The notes: generated by a model not told the origin, from the sequence alone. DNA of 64,000 bases from Nocardioides sp. CER19 (GCF_029846275.1 NZ_JARVWS010000004.1:310001-374000), one strand, 5' to 3'. Shown: positions 1 to 9,009, counted from the first letter of the stretch. Numbers and translations: made by a program.

Positions 1-127
1 CGAGCGCCGGGCCGAGGACCAGCACGGCGAGGGCGGCCGCCCAGGCGAGAGGGAGCCAGCGCGTCACGACGGACGAGTCTGCACGACCGACCCTCGCTCG
101 CGCATACCAAGACGCGATCCTCGGCAC
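1..127 (-). CDS. 5' end of a putative membrane protein (partial)
   Basis: Only the first ~42 codons lie in the window; the gene runs off the left edge on the minus strand. Read from a GTG at 127, the product has a short basic N-terminus (several Arg) and then a hydrophobic stretch of about 18 residues (WLPLAWAAALAVLVLGPAL), which looks like a first transmembrane segment. GGGGAG sits only 2 nt before the 127 start, so spacing is tight; an in-frame GTG at 67, just before the hydrophobic segment, is an alternative start. The gene is divergent from a polysaccharide flippase, so an envelope-glycan role is possible, but too little is visible to name a family. Confidence 0.5.
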   Translation of the reverse strand, partial: MPRIASWYARARVGRADSSVVTRWLPLAWAAALAVLVLGPAL

Positions 128-135
128 CGCTCCCC

Positions 136-141
136 TAGGCT
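136..141 (+). promoter_or_regulatory. -10 box of flippase gene (leaderless type)
   Basis: TAGGCT lies 8 nt before the GTG start of the flippase gene. It fits TANNNT, there is no Shine-Dalgarno sequence between it and the GTG, and no -35 is evident. The spacing suggests a transcript that starts at or beside the start codon. Confidence 0.5.
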
Positions 142-149
142 CAGCCTTC

Positions 150-1388
150 GTGACAACTGCCGCACCGCCACCGTCGCGTCTCAGGAGACTCCTGGACGGC
201 GGCGGCGTCATCGCGCTCGCGATCGTCGTGATGAACGTGACGACCTACGCCTTCCAGATGGTGGCTGCGCGGCTCATGGGCCCCAACCAGTACGGCGCCC
301 TGGCCAGCCTCCTCGCGCTGCTGCTGGTCGTCGGGGTGCTCCAGCTCGGTCTGCAGGCGACCGCCGCCCGTCGGATCGCCGCCAGCCCCGAGGACGTCGG
401 TCGGGTGGAGCACGGCATGCTGCGGATCGCCTACGTGTCCTCGCTCGTGCTGTGCGCGGTCCTCCTCGTCCTCTCCCCGGCGATCGAGCGGCTGCTCCGC
501 CTCGACAGCATCTACCCGGCTCTGCTCCTCGCGGTCGGCGCGATCCCGCTCACGATCATGGGCGCCCAGGCGGGCATCCTCCAGGGCGAGCGCCGCTGGC
601 GGCCGCTCGCCGCGGTCTACCTCGCGGCCGGCGTGCCGCGCCTCGCGATCGGCACCGTCGCGCTGCTGATCCGCCCGACCGAGGGGTCGGCGATGGCGGC
701 GGTCACGCTCTCCTGGTTCGTGCCGGTCGTCATCGGCTGGTTCACCCTCCGCCAGGGCAACCGCGCCGAGGCGCCGGTCAGCCTCCGCCCGATGATCGTC
801 GAGATCTGGCACGGCTCGTTCGCTCTGCTGGCCTTCTTCGCCCTGTCCAACGTCGACATCGTCATCGCTCGCAACGTGCTCAGCGACCGCGACTCGGGTC
901 TGTACGCCGCCGGCCTGATCCTCACCAAGGCGGTGCTGTTCCTGCCGCAGTTCGTCACGGTGGTCGCCTTCCCTGCGATGTCGACCGCCGGCGAGCGCCG
1001 CCGCGCGCTGCTCCGCAGCCTCGGCGTGGTCGGCGTCCTGGGAGCGATCTCCGTCGCGGGCGCGGTGGTGCTGTCCGGCCTCGCCATGATCTTCATCGGA
1101 GGCGCTCAGTACTCCGACGTCGAGGACGAGCTGTGGCTGTTCGCACTGCTCGGCACGATGCTCGCCGCCCTGCAGCTGCTGGTCTACGCCGTGCTGGCGC
1201 GGCAGAGCCGCCGGTCGGCGTTCCTGGTCTGGGCGGCCGTCGTCGTCGTGGTCGTCGTCGGCCTGCAGGTGGCCAGCCTCACGGCCCTGGTGACCCTGGT
1301 CTGTTCGGTCGACGCCGTGCTGCTCGCCGTGCTGCTGGCCGTCAGCCTGTGGCGGATGAAGGGCGACCTCGCGCTCGCCGATCAGTGA
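150..1388 (+). CDS. Polysaccharide biosynthesis flippase-like membrane protein (MOP superfamily)
   Basis: A 412-residue polytopic membrane protein with about 12 hydrophobic segments spread over its whole length. The N-terminal part (GGVIALAIVVMNVTTYAFQ, then ARLMGPNQYGALASLLALL) matches the first helices of Wzx/RfbX/MATE-like exporters that flip lipid-linked glycan units across the membrane. The usual family length is 400-500 residues. GTG at 150 is chosen because it opens the conserved N-terminus and follows a -10-like TAGGCT. The gene overlaps the convergent end of polA by 7 bp. The transported glycan cannot be told from sequence; the family call is firm, the substrate is not. Confidence 0.8.
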   Translation: MTTAAPPPSRLRRLLDGGGVIALAIVVMNVTTYAFQMVAARLMGPNQYGALASLLALLLVVGVLQLGLQATAARRIAASPEDVGRVEHGMLRIAYVSSLVLCAVLLVLSPAIERLLRLDSIYPALLLAVGAIPLTIMGAQAGILQGERRWRPLAAVYLAAGVPRLAIGTVALLIRPTEGSAMAAVTLSWFVPVVIGWFTLRQGNRAEAPVSLRPMIVEIWHGSFALLAFFALSNVDIVIARNVLSDRDSGLYAAGLILTKAVLFLPQFVTVVAFPAMSTAGERRRALLRSLGVVGVLGAISVAGAVVLSGLAMIFIGGAQYSDVEDELWLFALLGTMLAALQLLVYAVLARQSRRSAFLVWAAVVVVVVVGLQVASLTALVTLVCSVDAVLLAVLLAVSLWRMKGDLALADQ

Positions 1389-4048
1389 GCGGCGTCGAAC
1401 CAGCTCCGCCCGGTGCCGACCGAGACGTCGAGCGGCACCAGCAGGTCGGCCGCGCCGCCCATGCGCTCGCGCACGAGCGTGTCGAGCGCGTCGCGCTCCC
1501 CGGAAGCCACCTCGAAGACGAGCTCGTCGTGCACCTGCAGCAGCACGCGTGAGCGCAGCTCCTGCTCGTCGATCGCTGCCTGCGTGTCGAGCATGGCGAC
1601 CTTGATCAGGTCGGCGGCCGAGCCCTGGATCGGCGCGTTGAGCGCCATCCGCTCGGCGGCCTCGCGCCGCTGCCGGTTGTCGCTGGTGAGGTCGGGCAGG
1701 TAGCGACGACGCCCCATGATCGTCTCGGTGTAGCCGGACTTGCGCGCCTCGTCCACCACGCCGGCGAGGTAGTCGCGGACCCCGCCGAACGTCAGGAAGT
1801 ACTCCTCCATCAGGCCGCGCGCCTCGCTCGGCTCGATGCCCAGCTGCTGGGAGAGACCGAACGCGGACAGCCCGTAGGCGAGCCCGTAGTTCATCGCCTT
1901 GATCTTCGCGCGCTGCTCCGGGGAGACGACCTCGACGCCGAAGACCCGCTGCGCGGTGATCGTGTGGAAGTCCTGCCCCGACTTGAACGCGTCGATGAGG
2001 AGCGAGTCCTCCGACAGGTGGGCCATGATCCGCATCTCGATCTGGCTGTAGTCGGCCGTCATCAGCGACTCGTAGCCCTCGCCCACGACGAAGCCCTGCC
2101 GGATCCGGCGGCCCTCCTCGGTGCGGATCGGGATGTTCTGCAGGTTCGGCTCGGTGCTGGAGAGCCGGCCGGTCGCCGCGATCGTCTGGTTGAACGTCGT
2201 GTGGATGCGCACGTCGGTGGCCACCGTCTTGAGCAGCCCCTCGATCGTCACCCGCAGCCGGGTGACGTCGCGGTGCCGGAGCAGGTGGAGCAGGAACGGG
2301 TGCTCGGTCTTGACGTAGAGCTGCTGCAGCGCGTCGGCGTCGGTCGTCCAACCGGTCTTCGTGCGCTTGGTCTTCGGCATGTCGAGCTCGTCGAAGAGGA
2401 CCACCTGCAGCTGCTTGGGCGAGCCGAGGTTGATCTCCTTGCCGATGACGCCGTAGGCGTCCTCGGCGGCCTGTCGCATCTGGGTCGCGAAGTGCCGCTC
2501 GAGGTCCTCGAGGTGCTCGGTGTCGACGGCGATGCCGGTCTGCTCCATCCGGGCCAGCATCCCCAGCAGCGGCTGCTCGATGTCGGTGAGCAGCCGGGTG
2601 CCACCGGCCCGCTGGACCTGGTCGGCGAGGGCCACCGACAGGTCGAGCGCGGCGCGAGCGTGGAGCATGGCCGCCGCGGCGACGTCCTCCCCGTCGTCGA
2701 ACAGCGCGGCCTGGTCGGCCTCGGCCTCGTGGCGCAGCTCGCGCTTGAGGTAGCGCAGCGTCAGGTCGGCGAGGTCGTAGGAGCGCTGGTCGGGCGCCAC
2801 GAGGTAGGCCGCCAGCGCGGTGTCGGTCGCCAGGCCCTCGAGCCGCCAGCCGTGCGCCTCGACGGCCAGCAGCGGCCCCTTCGCGTCATGCATGATCTTC
2901 GGCCGGCCGGGGTCGGCCAGCCAGTCTGCGAGCGCGGCGTCGTCGTCGGGGCCGAGCGTCGTCGTGTCGACGTAGGCCGCCTGCGACTCGGCGGCGAAGC
3001 CGAACCCGTCGACGCGGCCGGTGCCCGAGCCCCACGCCCCGCGGACGTGGACGCCCACCGGGTCGGTGCCGAGGCCGGCCAGGAAGCCGGCGATCTCGCC
3101 CGGACCGAGCGCCTGCCCCACCAGCTCGAAGCCGGAGTCGGCGACGGGCTCCTCCTGCGCCGGCGCGAGCGTGTCGAAGATGCGCGTGCGCAGCTCGCCG
3201 CGGAACTCCAGCTCGTCGAGCAGCTCGAGCGTCACCTGCCGGTCCCACTCCTGGCGGGCGAGTCGGTCGGGGCCGATCTCGAGCGGCAGGTCGCAGACCA
3301 GCGCGTTGAGGCGTCGGTTGCGGATCACGTCGCCCAGGTGGGCGCGGAGGTTCTCCCCCGCCTTGCCGGTGATCTTGTCGGCGTGGGTGACGACGTTGTC
3401 GAGACCGTCGTAGGTCGCGATCCACTTGGCGGCGGTCTTCGGGCCGACGCCCGGGACGCCGGGCAGGTTGTCGCTGTCCTCGCCGACGAGGGCGGCCAGC
3501 TCGGGGTAGCGCGCCGGCGGCACGCCGTACTTGTCCTCGACGGCCGCCGGCGTCATCCGGGCCAGGTCGGAGACGCCGCGCATCGGGTAGAGCACCGTCG
3601 AGCGGTCGGAGACCAGCTGCAGGGAGTCGCGGTCGCCGGTGAGGATCAGCACCTCCATGCCGGCCTCGAGGCCTTGCGTGGTGAGCGTGGCGATGATGTC
3701 GTCGGCCTCGTAGCCGGCGACGGAGAGGTGCGGGATCCGCCAGGCGTCGAGCATCGCCTGGATCAGCGGCAGCTGGCTCTTGAACTCGTCGGGCGTCTTG
3801 TTGCGCTTGGCCTTGTAGTCGGAGTACTCCTCCAACCGGAAGGTCTGGCGGGACAGGTCGAAGGCGACGGCCACGTGGGTCGGCTGCTCGTCGCGCAGCA
3901 CGTTGGTGAGCATCGACGTGAAGCCGTAGACGGCGTTGGTGTGCTGGCCGGTGGCGGTGGTGAAGTTCTCCACCGGCAGCGCGAAGAACGCGCGGTAGGC
4001 CAGCGAATGACCGTCGAGGAGCAGCAGCCGGGGGGTCTGGTCAGGCAC
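1382..4048 (-). CDS. polA: DNA polymerase I
   Basis: 888 residues, normal for PolA, which fills gaps and removes RNA primers. Residues 1-300 form the 5'-3' exonuclease (LLLLDGHSLAYRAFFALP; acidic cluster around VAGYEADDIIATL and LTGDRDSLQL). The C-terminal half is a family A polymerase: motif A TADYSQIEMR with Asp near 666, motif B RAKIKAMNYGLAYG near 713, motif C QVHDELVFE with Asp near 841. The middle domain keeps the 3'-5' exonuclease fold, but the expected DxE motif reads GVHVRG and other metal-binding acids are absent, so proofreading should be lost, as in other actinobacterial PolA. Start is GTG, with TAGGCT 6 nt upstream. Confidence 0.98.
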   Translation of the reverse strand: MPDQTPRLLLLDGHSLAYRAFFALPVENFTTATGQHTNAVYGFTSMLTNVLRDEQPTHVAVAFDLSRQTFRLEEYSDYKAKRNKTPDEFKSQLPLIQAMLDAWRIPHLSVAGYEADDIIATLTTQGLEAGMEVLILTGDRDSLQLVSDRSTVLYPMRGVSDLARMTPAAVEDKYGVPPARYPELAALVGEDSDNLPGVPGVGPKTAAKWIATYDGLDNVVTHADKITGKAGENLRAHLGDVIRNRRLNALVCDLPLEIGPDRLARQEWDRQVTLELLDELEFRGELRTRIFDTLAPAQEEPVADSGFELVGQALGPGEIAGFLAGLGTDPVGVHVRGAWGSGTGRVDGFGFAAESQAAYVDTTTLGPDDDAALADWLADPGRPKIMHDAKGPLLAVEAHGWRLEGLATDTALAAYLVAPDQRSYDLADLTLRYLKRELRHEAEADQAALFDDGEDVAAAAMLHARAALDLSVALADQVQRAGGTRLLTDIEQPLLGMLARMEQTGIAVDTEHLEDLERHFATQMRQAAEDAYGVIGKEINLGSPKQLQVVLFDELDMPKTKRTKTGWTTDADALQQLYVKTEHPFLLHLLRHRDVTRLRVTIEGLLKTVATDVRIHTTFNQTIAATGRLSSTEPNLQNIPIRTEEGRRIRQGFVVGEGYESLMTADYSQIEMRIMAHLSEDSLLIDAFKSGQDFHTITAQRVFGVEVVSPEQRAKIKAMNYGLAYGLSAFGLSQQLGIEPSEARGLMEEYFLTFGGVRDYLAGVVDEARKSGYTETIMGRRRYLPDLTSDNRQRREAAERMALNAPIQGSAADLIKVAMLDTQAAIDEQELRSRVLLQVHDELVFEVASGERDALDTLVRERMGGAADLLVPLDVSVGTGRSWFDAAH

Positions 4049-4054
4049 CCGCCG

Positions 4055-4060
4055 AGCCTA
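4055..4060 (-). promoter_or_regulatory. -10 box of polA (leaderless type)
   Basis: On the minus strand TAGGCT is followed by 6 nt and then the polA GTG. There is no ribosome binding site between them, so polA mRNA probably starts at the initiation codon. Confidence 0.5.
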
Positions 4061-4090
4061 TCGGTCGTCGCCGACAGCAGAATGCTCCCC

Positions 4091-4534
4091 ATGACCAGCG
4101 ACCAGACCGACGCGCAGATCTCGATCGACGACTTCCTGGCGGCCCTGCCCGAGGGGATGGGCAGGCTCAACGAGAAGATGGGCGTCGAGCTCGTCGAGAT
4201 CTCCGCGGAGCGCGTCGTGGCGACCATGCCCGTCGAGGGCAACACACAGCCCTACGGGCTGCTCCACGGCGGCGCGTCGGTGGTGCTGGCCGAGACGCTC
4301 GGCTCGGTCGGGTCGGGCATCCACGCCCTCGGGCTCGGCAAGATGTCGGTCGGCGTCGACATCAACGCCACCCACCACCGCTCGGCGCGGACGGGCACCG
4401 TCACCGGTGTGGCGACCGCCGTGCACCTCGGCCGCACCAGCGCGTCCTACGAGGTGGTCATCACCGACGAGCGCGGCAAGCGCGTCTGCACCTCGCGGAT
4501 CACCTGCGCGCTGGTGCCGTTCCCGACCGCGTGA
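4091..4534 (+). CDS. Hotdog-fold thioesterase (PaaI/YdiI type)
   Basis: 147 residues, the usual size of a single hotdog domain that hydrolyses acyl-CoA thioesters. The core shows the family signature PYGLLHGGASVVLAETLGS (residues ~55-75), in which the HGG turn and the following acidic residue form the active site, then VDINATHHRSARTG and a C-terminal beta strand. ATG at 4091 is preferred; an ATG three codons upstream (4082) is possible. The gene is divergent from polA with a 42-bp spacer and convergent with the next GNAT gene. The acyl substrate is unknown. Confidence 0.88.
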   Translation: MTSDQTDAQISIDDFLAALPEGMGRLNEKMGVELVEISAERVVATMPVEGNTQPYGLLHGGASVVLAETLGSVGSGIHALGLGKMSVGVDINATHHRSARTGTVTGVATAVHLGRTSASYEVVITDERGKRVCTSRITCALVPFPTA

Positions 4535-4547
4535 CCCGCGGCTGAGA

Positions 4548-5117
4548 TCAGCCGGTCGACTGCGTGCGCCGCATCGAGCGGCGTACGGCGAGCACGCGCT
4601 GCGGCCGGTAGCCCTGCACGCGCTGCAGGGCCGGGCCCTGCGCGTTGAGCTTGGCGCGCACCAGGTGGGTGGGCGCCACGCGGAGCACGGCGTGCTGCCC
4701 CATCGCCAGCCGGGCGAGGAACCGGTTGCCGTCCCGCGAGGTCGCCTGCGCGCCCGTCGTGACCTGGGCGATGCCGCGCTCCTCGGCGAAGAGCAGGGCC
4801 GCGTCCATGAGCGCCCGGCCGATGCCACGCCGACGGAACACCGGGAGCACGTGCGGGTGCAGCACCTGCAGCGCCGGCTCCAGGTTGAGCGGCGTGATCG
4901 TCGTCATCCTGATGAAGACCGCGCCGGCCCGCTCGCCGTCGTACTCGGCGATCAGCACGCGCTCCTCGGACGACTCGGCGGCGCTCTTGATGATCGCTTC
5001 GAGGTCAGCGACCTGCTCGGCGACGTCGGCCCGGCGGACCGAGTCGCGCCAGAGCTCAGCCAGGAACCCGGCGTCAGCGACGACTGCTTCGCGCAGCGTC
5101 ACGGGGATGCGGCTCAT
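4548..5117 (-). CDS. GNAT family N-acetyltransferase
   Basis: 189 residues. The GNAT acetyl-CoA site is clear in VLPVFRRRGIGRALMDAA (R/QxxGxG/A motif, residues ~95-112), preceded by the beta-strand block GAVFIRMTTITPL and followed by an AEERG helix. The C-terminal 50 residues are basic (RVQGYRPQRVLAVRRSMRR), more than usual for the family. ATG at 5117 follows a good AAGGAC site 6 nt upstream; longer frames upstream run into a terminator hairpin. The gene lies just after the liv operon terminator, so it probably has its own weak promoter or depends on read-through. The acceptor substrate is unknown. Confidence 0.82.
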   Translation of the reverse strand: MSRIPVTLREAVVADAGFLAELWRDSVRRADVAEQVADLEAIIKSAAESSEERVLIAEYDGERAGAVFIRMTTITPLNLEPALQVLHPHVLPVFRRRGIGRALMDAALLFAEERGIAQVTTGAQATSRDGNRFLARLAMGQHAVLRVAPTHLVRAKLNAQGPALQRVQGYRPQRVLAVRRSMRRTQSTG

Positions 5118-5160
5118 GTGTCCTTGCCTTTCCAGCTCCCGACATGGTCGGGCCCTCCGC

Positions 5161-5200
5161 CTCGGCACCCACCGTGCGTCCCTTCCCGGTGGGTGCCGAG
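5161..5200 (-). terminator. Terminator of the liv operon
   Basis: A perfect 13-bp inverted repeat (CTCGGCACCCACC / GGTGGGTGCCGAG) with a 14-nt loop lies between the livF stop and the GNAT gene. There is no clear U tract, as is common for actinobacterial hairpin terminators. Confidence 0.75.
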
Positions 5201-5226
5201 TGCTGACATTACGCACACTGCGAGGG

Positions 5227-5940
5227 TTACGCGACCCCCAGATATGCCTCGCGGATCGACGGGTCGTTGAGAAGTGCGGCACCGGTGCCGGACTTGACGA
5301 TCGAGCCGGTCTCGAGGACGTACGCGCGGTCCGCGAGCGAGAGGGCCTGCTTGGCATTCTGCTCGACGACGAGCACCGTGGTGCCCTGCTGGTTGATCTC
5401 GCTGATGATGCTGAAGATCTGCTTGATCAGCATCGGCGCGAGGCCCATCGACGGCTCGTCGAGCAGCAGCAGCCGCGGCCGTGACATCAGCGAACGGCCG
5501 ATGGCGAGCATCTGCTGCTCACCACCGGACATCGTCCCGGCGAACTGCTTGCGCCGCTCCAGGAGCCGCGGGAACAGCGTGAAGACCCGCTCGAAGTCGC
5601 TCGCGACGGCCTCCCGGTCCTTCCGGGTGTAGGCGCCCATGTCGAGGTTCTCCTGGACCGTCATGCCGGGGAAGATGCCCCGGCCCTCGGGGGCGAGGCA
5701 CATGCCCTTGCGCAGGCGCTGGTCGGCGCGGAGCTTCGTCACGTCCTGACCGTCGAAGACGATCCGGCCCGAGTGCAGACCCCGCACGCCCGAGATGGCG
5801 CGCATGGTCGAGGTCTTGCCTGCGCCGTTCGCGCCGATCAGCGCCACGACCTCCCCCGCGTCGACGCTGAGCGTCAGCCCGTGCAGGGCACGGATCTTGC
5901 CGTAGTTGAGGACGACGTCCTCGAGCTCAAGCAGCGTCAT
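5227..5940 (-). CDS. livF: Branched-chain amino acid ABC transporter ATPase LivF
   Basis: 237 residues, the length of LivF. It hydrolyses ATP to drive uptake through the LivHM channel. Visible motifs are Walker A GANGAGKTS (~residues 36-44), the LivF-type segment APEGRGIFPGMTVQENL, signature MSGGEQQML, Walker B LLLLDEPSMGLAP and H-loop VEQNA, the usual LivF variant. It overlaps livG by 14 bp and is the last gene of the unit; a perfect hairpin follows its stop codon. Confidence 0.96.
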   Translation of the reverse strand: MTLLELEDVVLNYGKIRALHGLTLSVDAGEVVALIGANGAGKTSTMRAISGVRGLHSGRIVFDGQDVTKLRADQRLRKGMCLAPEGRGIFPGMTVQENLDMGAYTRKDREAVASDFERVFTLFPRLLERRKQFAGTMSGGEQQMLAIGRSLMSRPRLLLLDEPSMGLAPMLIKQIFSIISEINQQGTTVLVVEQNAKQALSLADRAYVLETGSIVKSGTGAALLNDPSIREAYLGVA

Positions 5941-6805
5941 CAGGTTCTCCCAGGTATGCAGCGATGACCTTCGGGTTGCGGGCGACCTCCGACGGCACGC
6001 CGTCGGCGATCTTGGTCCCGAACTCGAGGACGACGATCCGATCGGTGACGCCCATGACGAGCCGCATGTCGTGCTCGATGAGCAGCACCGTCAGGCCGCG
6101 ATCTCGGATCTTGCGGATGAGCCCCATCAGCTCCTCCTTCTCGGCCGGGTTGAAGCCCGCGGCGGGCTCGTCCAGGCAGAGGAGCTTCGGCTCGGTGGCC
6201 ATCGCCCGGGCGATCTCCAGGCGACGCTGGTAGCCGTAGGGCAGGTTCTTCGCGAGCTCGTTGGCGCGGTCGGCCACCCCCACGAAGCGCAGCAGGCCCA
6301 TCGCGACCCGACGTCCGGCCCGCTCCTCGGCGTAGTGCCGACTCACGCCGAACGTCTGCGAGAAGGCCCGCTTGACCCGGTTGCGCGGCAGGTCGACGTC
6401 GTCGACGCGAACCCGCGGCCACACCTTGAAGAGCGCGCCGAGCACGCTCGTCTTGTGGCGGGCATCGGTGCCGACCATCACGTTCTCCAGAGCGGTCATC
6501 TCCGGGAAGAGCCGGATGTTCTGGAACGTGCGAGCGATCCCGAGCGCCGTGATGTGGTGCGGCTTGCGACCGCTGATCTGCTGGCCGTCGAACCTGATCT
6601 CGCCCTCGGTCGGCCGGTAGACGCCCGTCATCGCGTTGAAGCAGGTCGTCTTGCCGGCGCCGTTGGGACCGATCAGGCCGAGGATCTCGCCCTTCTTGAT
6701 GTGGAAGTCCACGTCGTTGAGCGCGACGACACCGCCGAAGCGGAGGGTGACGTGGTCGACCTCGAGCAGGACCTCACCGGCCTGGCTCTCCAGCGTGTCA
6801 GTCAT
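5927..6805 (-). CDS. livG: Branched-chain amino acid ABC transporter ATPase LivG
   Basis: 292 residues. Second ATPase of the Liv importer, with Walker A GPNGAGKTT, the LivG segment GIARTFQNIRLFPEMTALENV, signature LPYGYQRRLEIARA, Walker B LLCLDEPAAGFNP and switch LLIEHDMRLVMGVTDRI. The signature reads YGYQR instead of SGGQQ, the normal LivG form (LPYGxQR). An insert with DDVDLPRNRVKRAF and YAEERAGRR between NBD subdomains is somewhat longer than in E. coli LivG. The gene overlaps livM by 8 bp and livF by 14 bp, indicating tight translational coupling. Confidence 0.96.
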   Translation of the reverse strand: MTDTLESQAGEVLLEVDHVTLRFGGVVALNDVDFHIKKGEILGLIGPNGAGKTTCFNAMTGVYRPTEGEIRFDGQQISGRKPHHITALGIARTFQNIRLFPEMTALENVMVGTDARHKTSVLGALFKVWPRVRVDDVDLPRNRVKRAFSQTFGVSRHYAEERAGRRVAMGLLRFVGVADRANELAKNLPYGYQRRLEIARAMATEPKLLCLDEPAAGFNPAEKEELMGLIRKIRDRGLTVLLIEHDMRLVMGVTDRIVVLEFGTKIADGVPSEVARNPKVIAAYLGEPDDAA

Positions 6806-7946
6806 CGGTGGCCACCTCCTCTGCCTCCAGTCTGCGGTCTTCGAGCTCGCGGGCCCGCCTTCTGTTGGGGATCAGGCCCTGCGGACGCAGGATCATCACC
6901 AGCACCAGCGCCACGCCGAAGCAGAACGGCCGCCAGTCCGAGAGCCCGCGGAAGCGCTCCGGCAGGTAGGTGATGAGGAAGGCGCCGAAGAGTGCGCCGA
7001 CCATGTTGCCCGAGCCGCCGATGACGACCATCGCGACGAAGAGGAACGACAGGTTCAGCGCGAACCCGGTCGGTTCCACGAACGTCTGCTTGCTGCCGAA
7101 CAGCAGGCCGGCGATGGCACCGACGGCGGCACCGATGGCGAAGGCCCACAGCTTGTACTTGAAGCCGGAGACGCCCATCACCGCCGCGGCGTCCTCGTCC
7201 TCGCGGATGGCCAGCCAGGAGCGGCCGACGCGCGAGTACTCGAGCCGGCGTACGAGCCAGATGAGCAGGATGAGGACGGCGAGGCAGAGCCAGTACCACC
7301 GGTAGCCGTCGATCGGGTTGAAGAACGGCTGACCCGTGTCCGGGTCCTTCGGTCCCGGCGGCGTCGGCACGTTGGTGATGCCGTTGGGGCCGTTGGTCAG
7401 TCCGTTGGCGTTCCGGGAGATGATGCGGATGATCTCGCCGAAGCCCATCGTCACGATGGCGAGGTAGTCGCCGCGCAGGCGCAGCGTGGGTGCACCGAGG
7501 ACGACGCCCGCCGCGAGTGCGATGGCGATCGCGATCGGGACGCAGGCCACGAACGGGACCGACCACCCCTCGGAGAGCCCGAACTTGTCCGCGAACCAGT
7601 GCGTCACCGGTGAGTCCGGCGAGCCGAAGAGCGCGAGCGAGTAGGCGCCGATGGCGTAGAAGCCGACGTACCCGAGGTCGAGCAGGCCGGCCATGCCGAT
7701 CACGACGTTGAGGCCGGTGGCCACGATCATGTAGATGACGATCGTGGTCAGCACGCCGGACCAGTCGGACCCGCCGGTCGACAGGTCGGTCCGGATGTAG
7801 GCGAACGGCAAGACGTTGAGGAACGGCAGGTAGATCGCGATCGCGAGCAGGATGCCGCTCACGATCATCCGCACCCAGGTGGGGGCCGTCTCCCAGCGCT
7901 CGCGCAGGTTGACGCTCTTCCAGAGCTCAGAGATCTCAGGCATCAT
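6798..7946 (-). CDS. livM: Branched-chain amino acid ABC transporter permease LivM
   Basis: 382 residues with about ten membrane segments. Family blocks are GLNVVIGMAGLLDLGYVGFYAIGA in the N-terminal half, LRLRGDYLAIVTMGFGEIIR and the EAA-like loop SWLAIREDEDAAAVMG. LivM pairs with LivH to form the channel. Between residues ~210 and 250 is a periplasmic-type loop with GPNGITNVPTPPGPKDPDTG, typical for the family. It opens with two consecutive ATG codons, the first overlapping the livH stop as ATGA. Confidence 0.95.
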   Translation of the reverse strand: MMPEISELWKSVNLRERWETAPTWVRMIVSGILLAIAIYLPFLNVLPFAYIRTDLSTGGSDWSGVLTTIVIYMIVATGLNVVIGMAGLLDLGYVGFYAIGAYSLALFGSPDSPVTHWFADKFGLSEGWSVPFVACVPIAIAIALAAGVVLGAPTLRLRGDYLAIVTMGFGEIIRIISRNANGLTNGPNGITNVPTPPGPKDPDTGQPFFNPIDGYRWYWLCLAVLILLIWLVRRLEYSRVGRSWLAIREDEDAAAVMGVSGFKYKLWAFAIGAAVGAIAGLLFGSKQTFVEPTGFALNLSFLFVAMVVIGGSGNMVGALFGAFLITYLPERFRGLSDWRPFCFGVALVLVMILRPQGLIPNRRRARELEDRRLEAEEVATDD

Positions 7947-8908
7947 GCCCTCGCCTTCGCCAGGGACTCACCGAGGATGCCAGTGGGTCGGAACATCAGG
8001 ACGAGGACGAGGACCACGAACGCGGTGACGTCCTCCCAGTTCGAGCTGAACAGCGTCGACGAGTAGACCTCGACGACCCCGAGCACCAGACCGCCGACCA
8101 GCGCACCGCGCAGGTTGCCGATGCCGCCCAGCACCGCGGCCGTGAAGGCCTTGACGCCGATGAGGAAGCCGATGTCGAACTTCGTGATGTCGTAGCGGAT
8201 CGTGTAGAGCATCGCCGCGATCCCGGCCATCGCGCCACCGAGCACGAAGATCAGCATGATCACCCGGTCCTGGTTGACGCCCATGAGCGCCGCCGTGTCG
8301 GGGTCCTGCGCGACCGCGCGGACGCCGCGGCCGAGCCGCGAGCGGTTCACGAACGCGTCGAGCGCCACCATCATCACGATCGCAGCGACGATGACGAGGA
8401 TCTGGGTGTTGGAGATCGCGATCCAGGAGAGGTTGACCCACTCCTTCTCGGGGATCAGCGACGGGATGCTCACGGCGGCCCGGCCGAACGGCGGCCCGAA
8501 GATCGCGTGCAGCGCCTGGCCGAACGTCTCGGTCAGGACCAGCGAGCAGCCGATCGCGGTGATGAGGAAGATCAGCGGCGGCGCGTTCTTCCGGCGCAGC
8601 GGCCGATAGGCGATGCGCTCGACCGCGAGCGCGGTCCCGGCGGAGGCCAGCGGTGCGAGCAGGAAGCCGAGCACCGTGGCGATGATGAGGATGCCGACAC
8701 CGGAGCCCTCGTCGGCGCCGACGAGGCTGTAGGCGCCGAGGACGGTCCAGGTTCCGACCATGAAGACCTCGGAGTGCGCGAAGTTGATCAGCTTCAGCAC
8801 GCCGTAGACCAGGGTGTATCCGAGTGCGACCAGGGCGTAGATCGAGCCCTTGGTCAGCCCGTCGACGGTGATGTCACCGAAGTGGGCGAACAGTTCGTGG
8901 AAGTTCAT
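7943..8908 (-). CDS. livH: Branched-chain amino acid ABC transporter permease LivH
   Basis: 321 residues, eight or so hydrophobic segments. LivH hallmarks are GLTKGSIYALVALGYTLVYG at residues ~17-36 and VLKLINFAHSEVFMVG just after, plus the coupling-helix region RGVRAVAQDPDTAALMGVN and the C-terminal LGGIGNLRGALVGGLVLG. It begins the permease/ATPase part of the operon, separated from livK by 123 bp that contain a strong hairpin. An ATGA overlap joins it to livM. Confidence 0.95.
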   Translation of the reverse strand: MNFHELFAHFGDITVDGLTKGSIYALVALGYTLVYGVLKLINFAHSEVFMVGTWTVLGAYSLVGADEGSGVGILIIATVLGFLLAPLASAGTALAVERIAYRPLRRKNAPPLIFLITAIGCSLVLTETFGQALHAIFGPPFGRAAVSIPSLIPEKEWVNLSWIAISNTQILVIVAAIVMMVALDAFVNRSRLGRGVRAVAQDPDTAALMGVNQDRVIMLIFVLGGAMAGIAAMLYTIRYDITKFDIGFLIGVKAFTAAVLGGIGNLRGALVGGLVLGVVEVYSSTLFSSNWEDVTAFVVLVLVLMFRPTGILGESLAKARA

Positions 8909-8976
8909 GTGCCCCTCTTGGCAGGAGTGTCAGGCCTTGGCCGACGTACGCCCGGAGACGTGCGTGGCCCGACAGA

Positions 8977-9009
8977 CGGGGCGGCCGGGGATTGCTCCCG
9001 ACCGCCCCG
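8977..9009 (-). terminator. Hairpin between livK and livH (attenuating terminator)
   Basis: On the minus strand a 13-bp stem, perfect if one U-G wobble is allowed, encloses a 7-nt loop, 22 nt after the livK stop codon. The position suggests partial termination or 3'-end protection, so that the binding protein is made in excess over the membrane components. Confidence 0.65.

Noticed and set aside
1964..4090. An extended plus-strand frame running into the thioesterase gene
   Set aside because: Only the last 147 codons show the hotdog fold; the rest is antisense to polA. A start at 4091 (or 4082) explains the gene.
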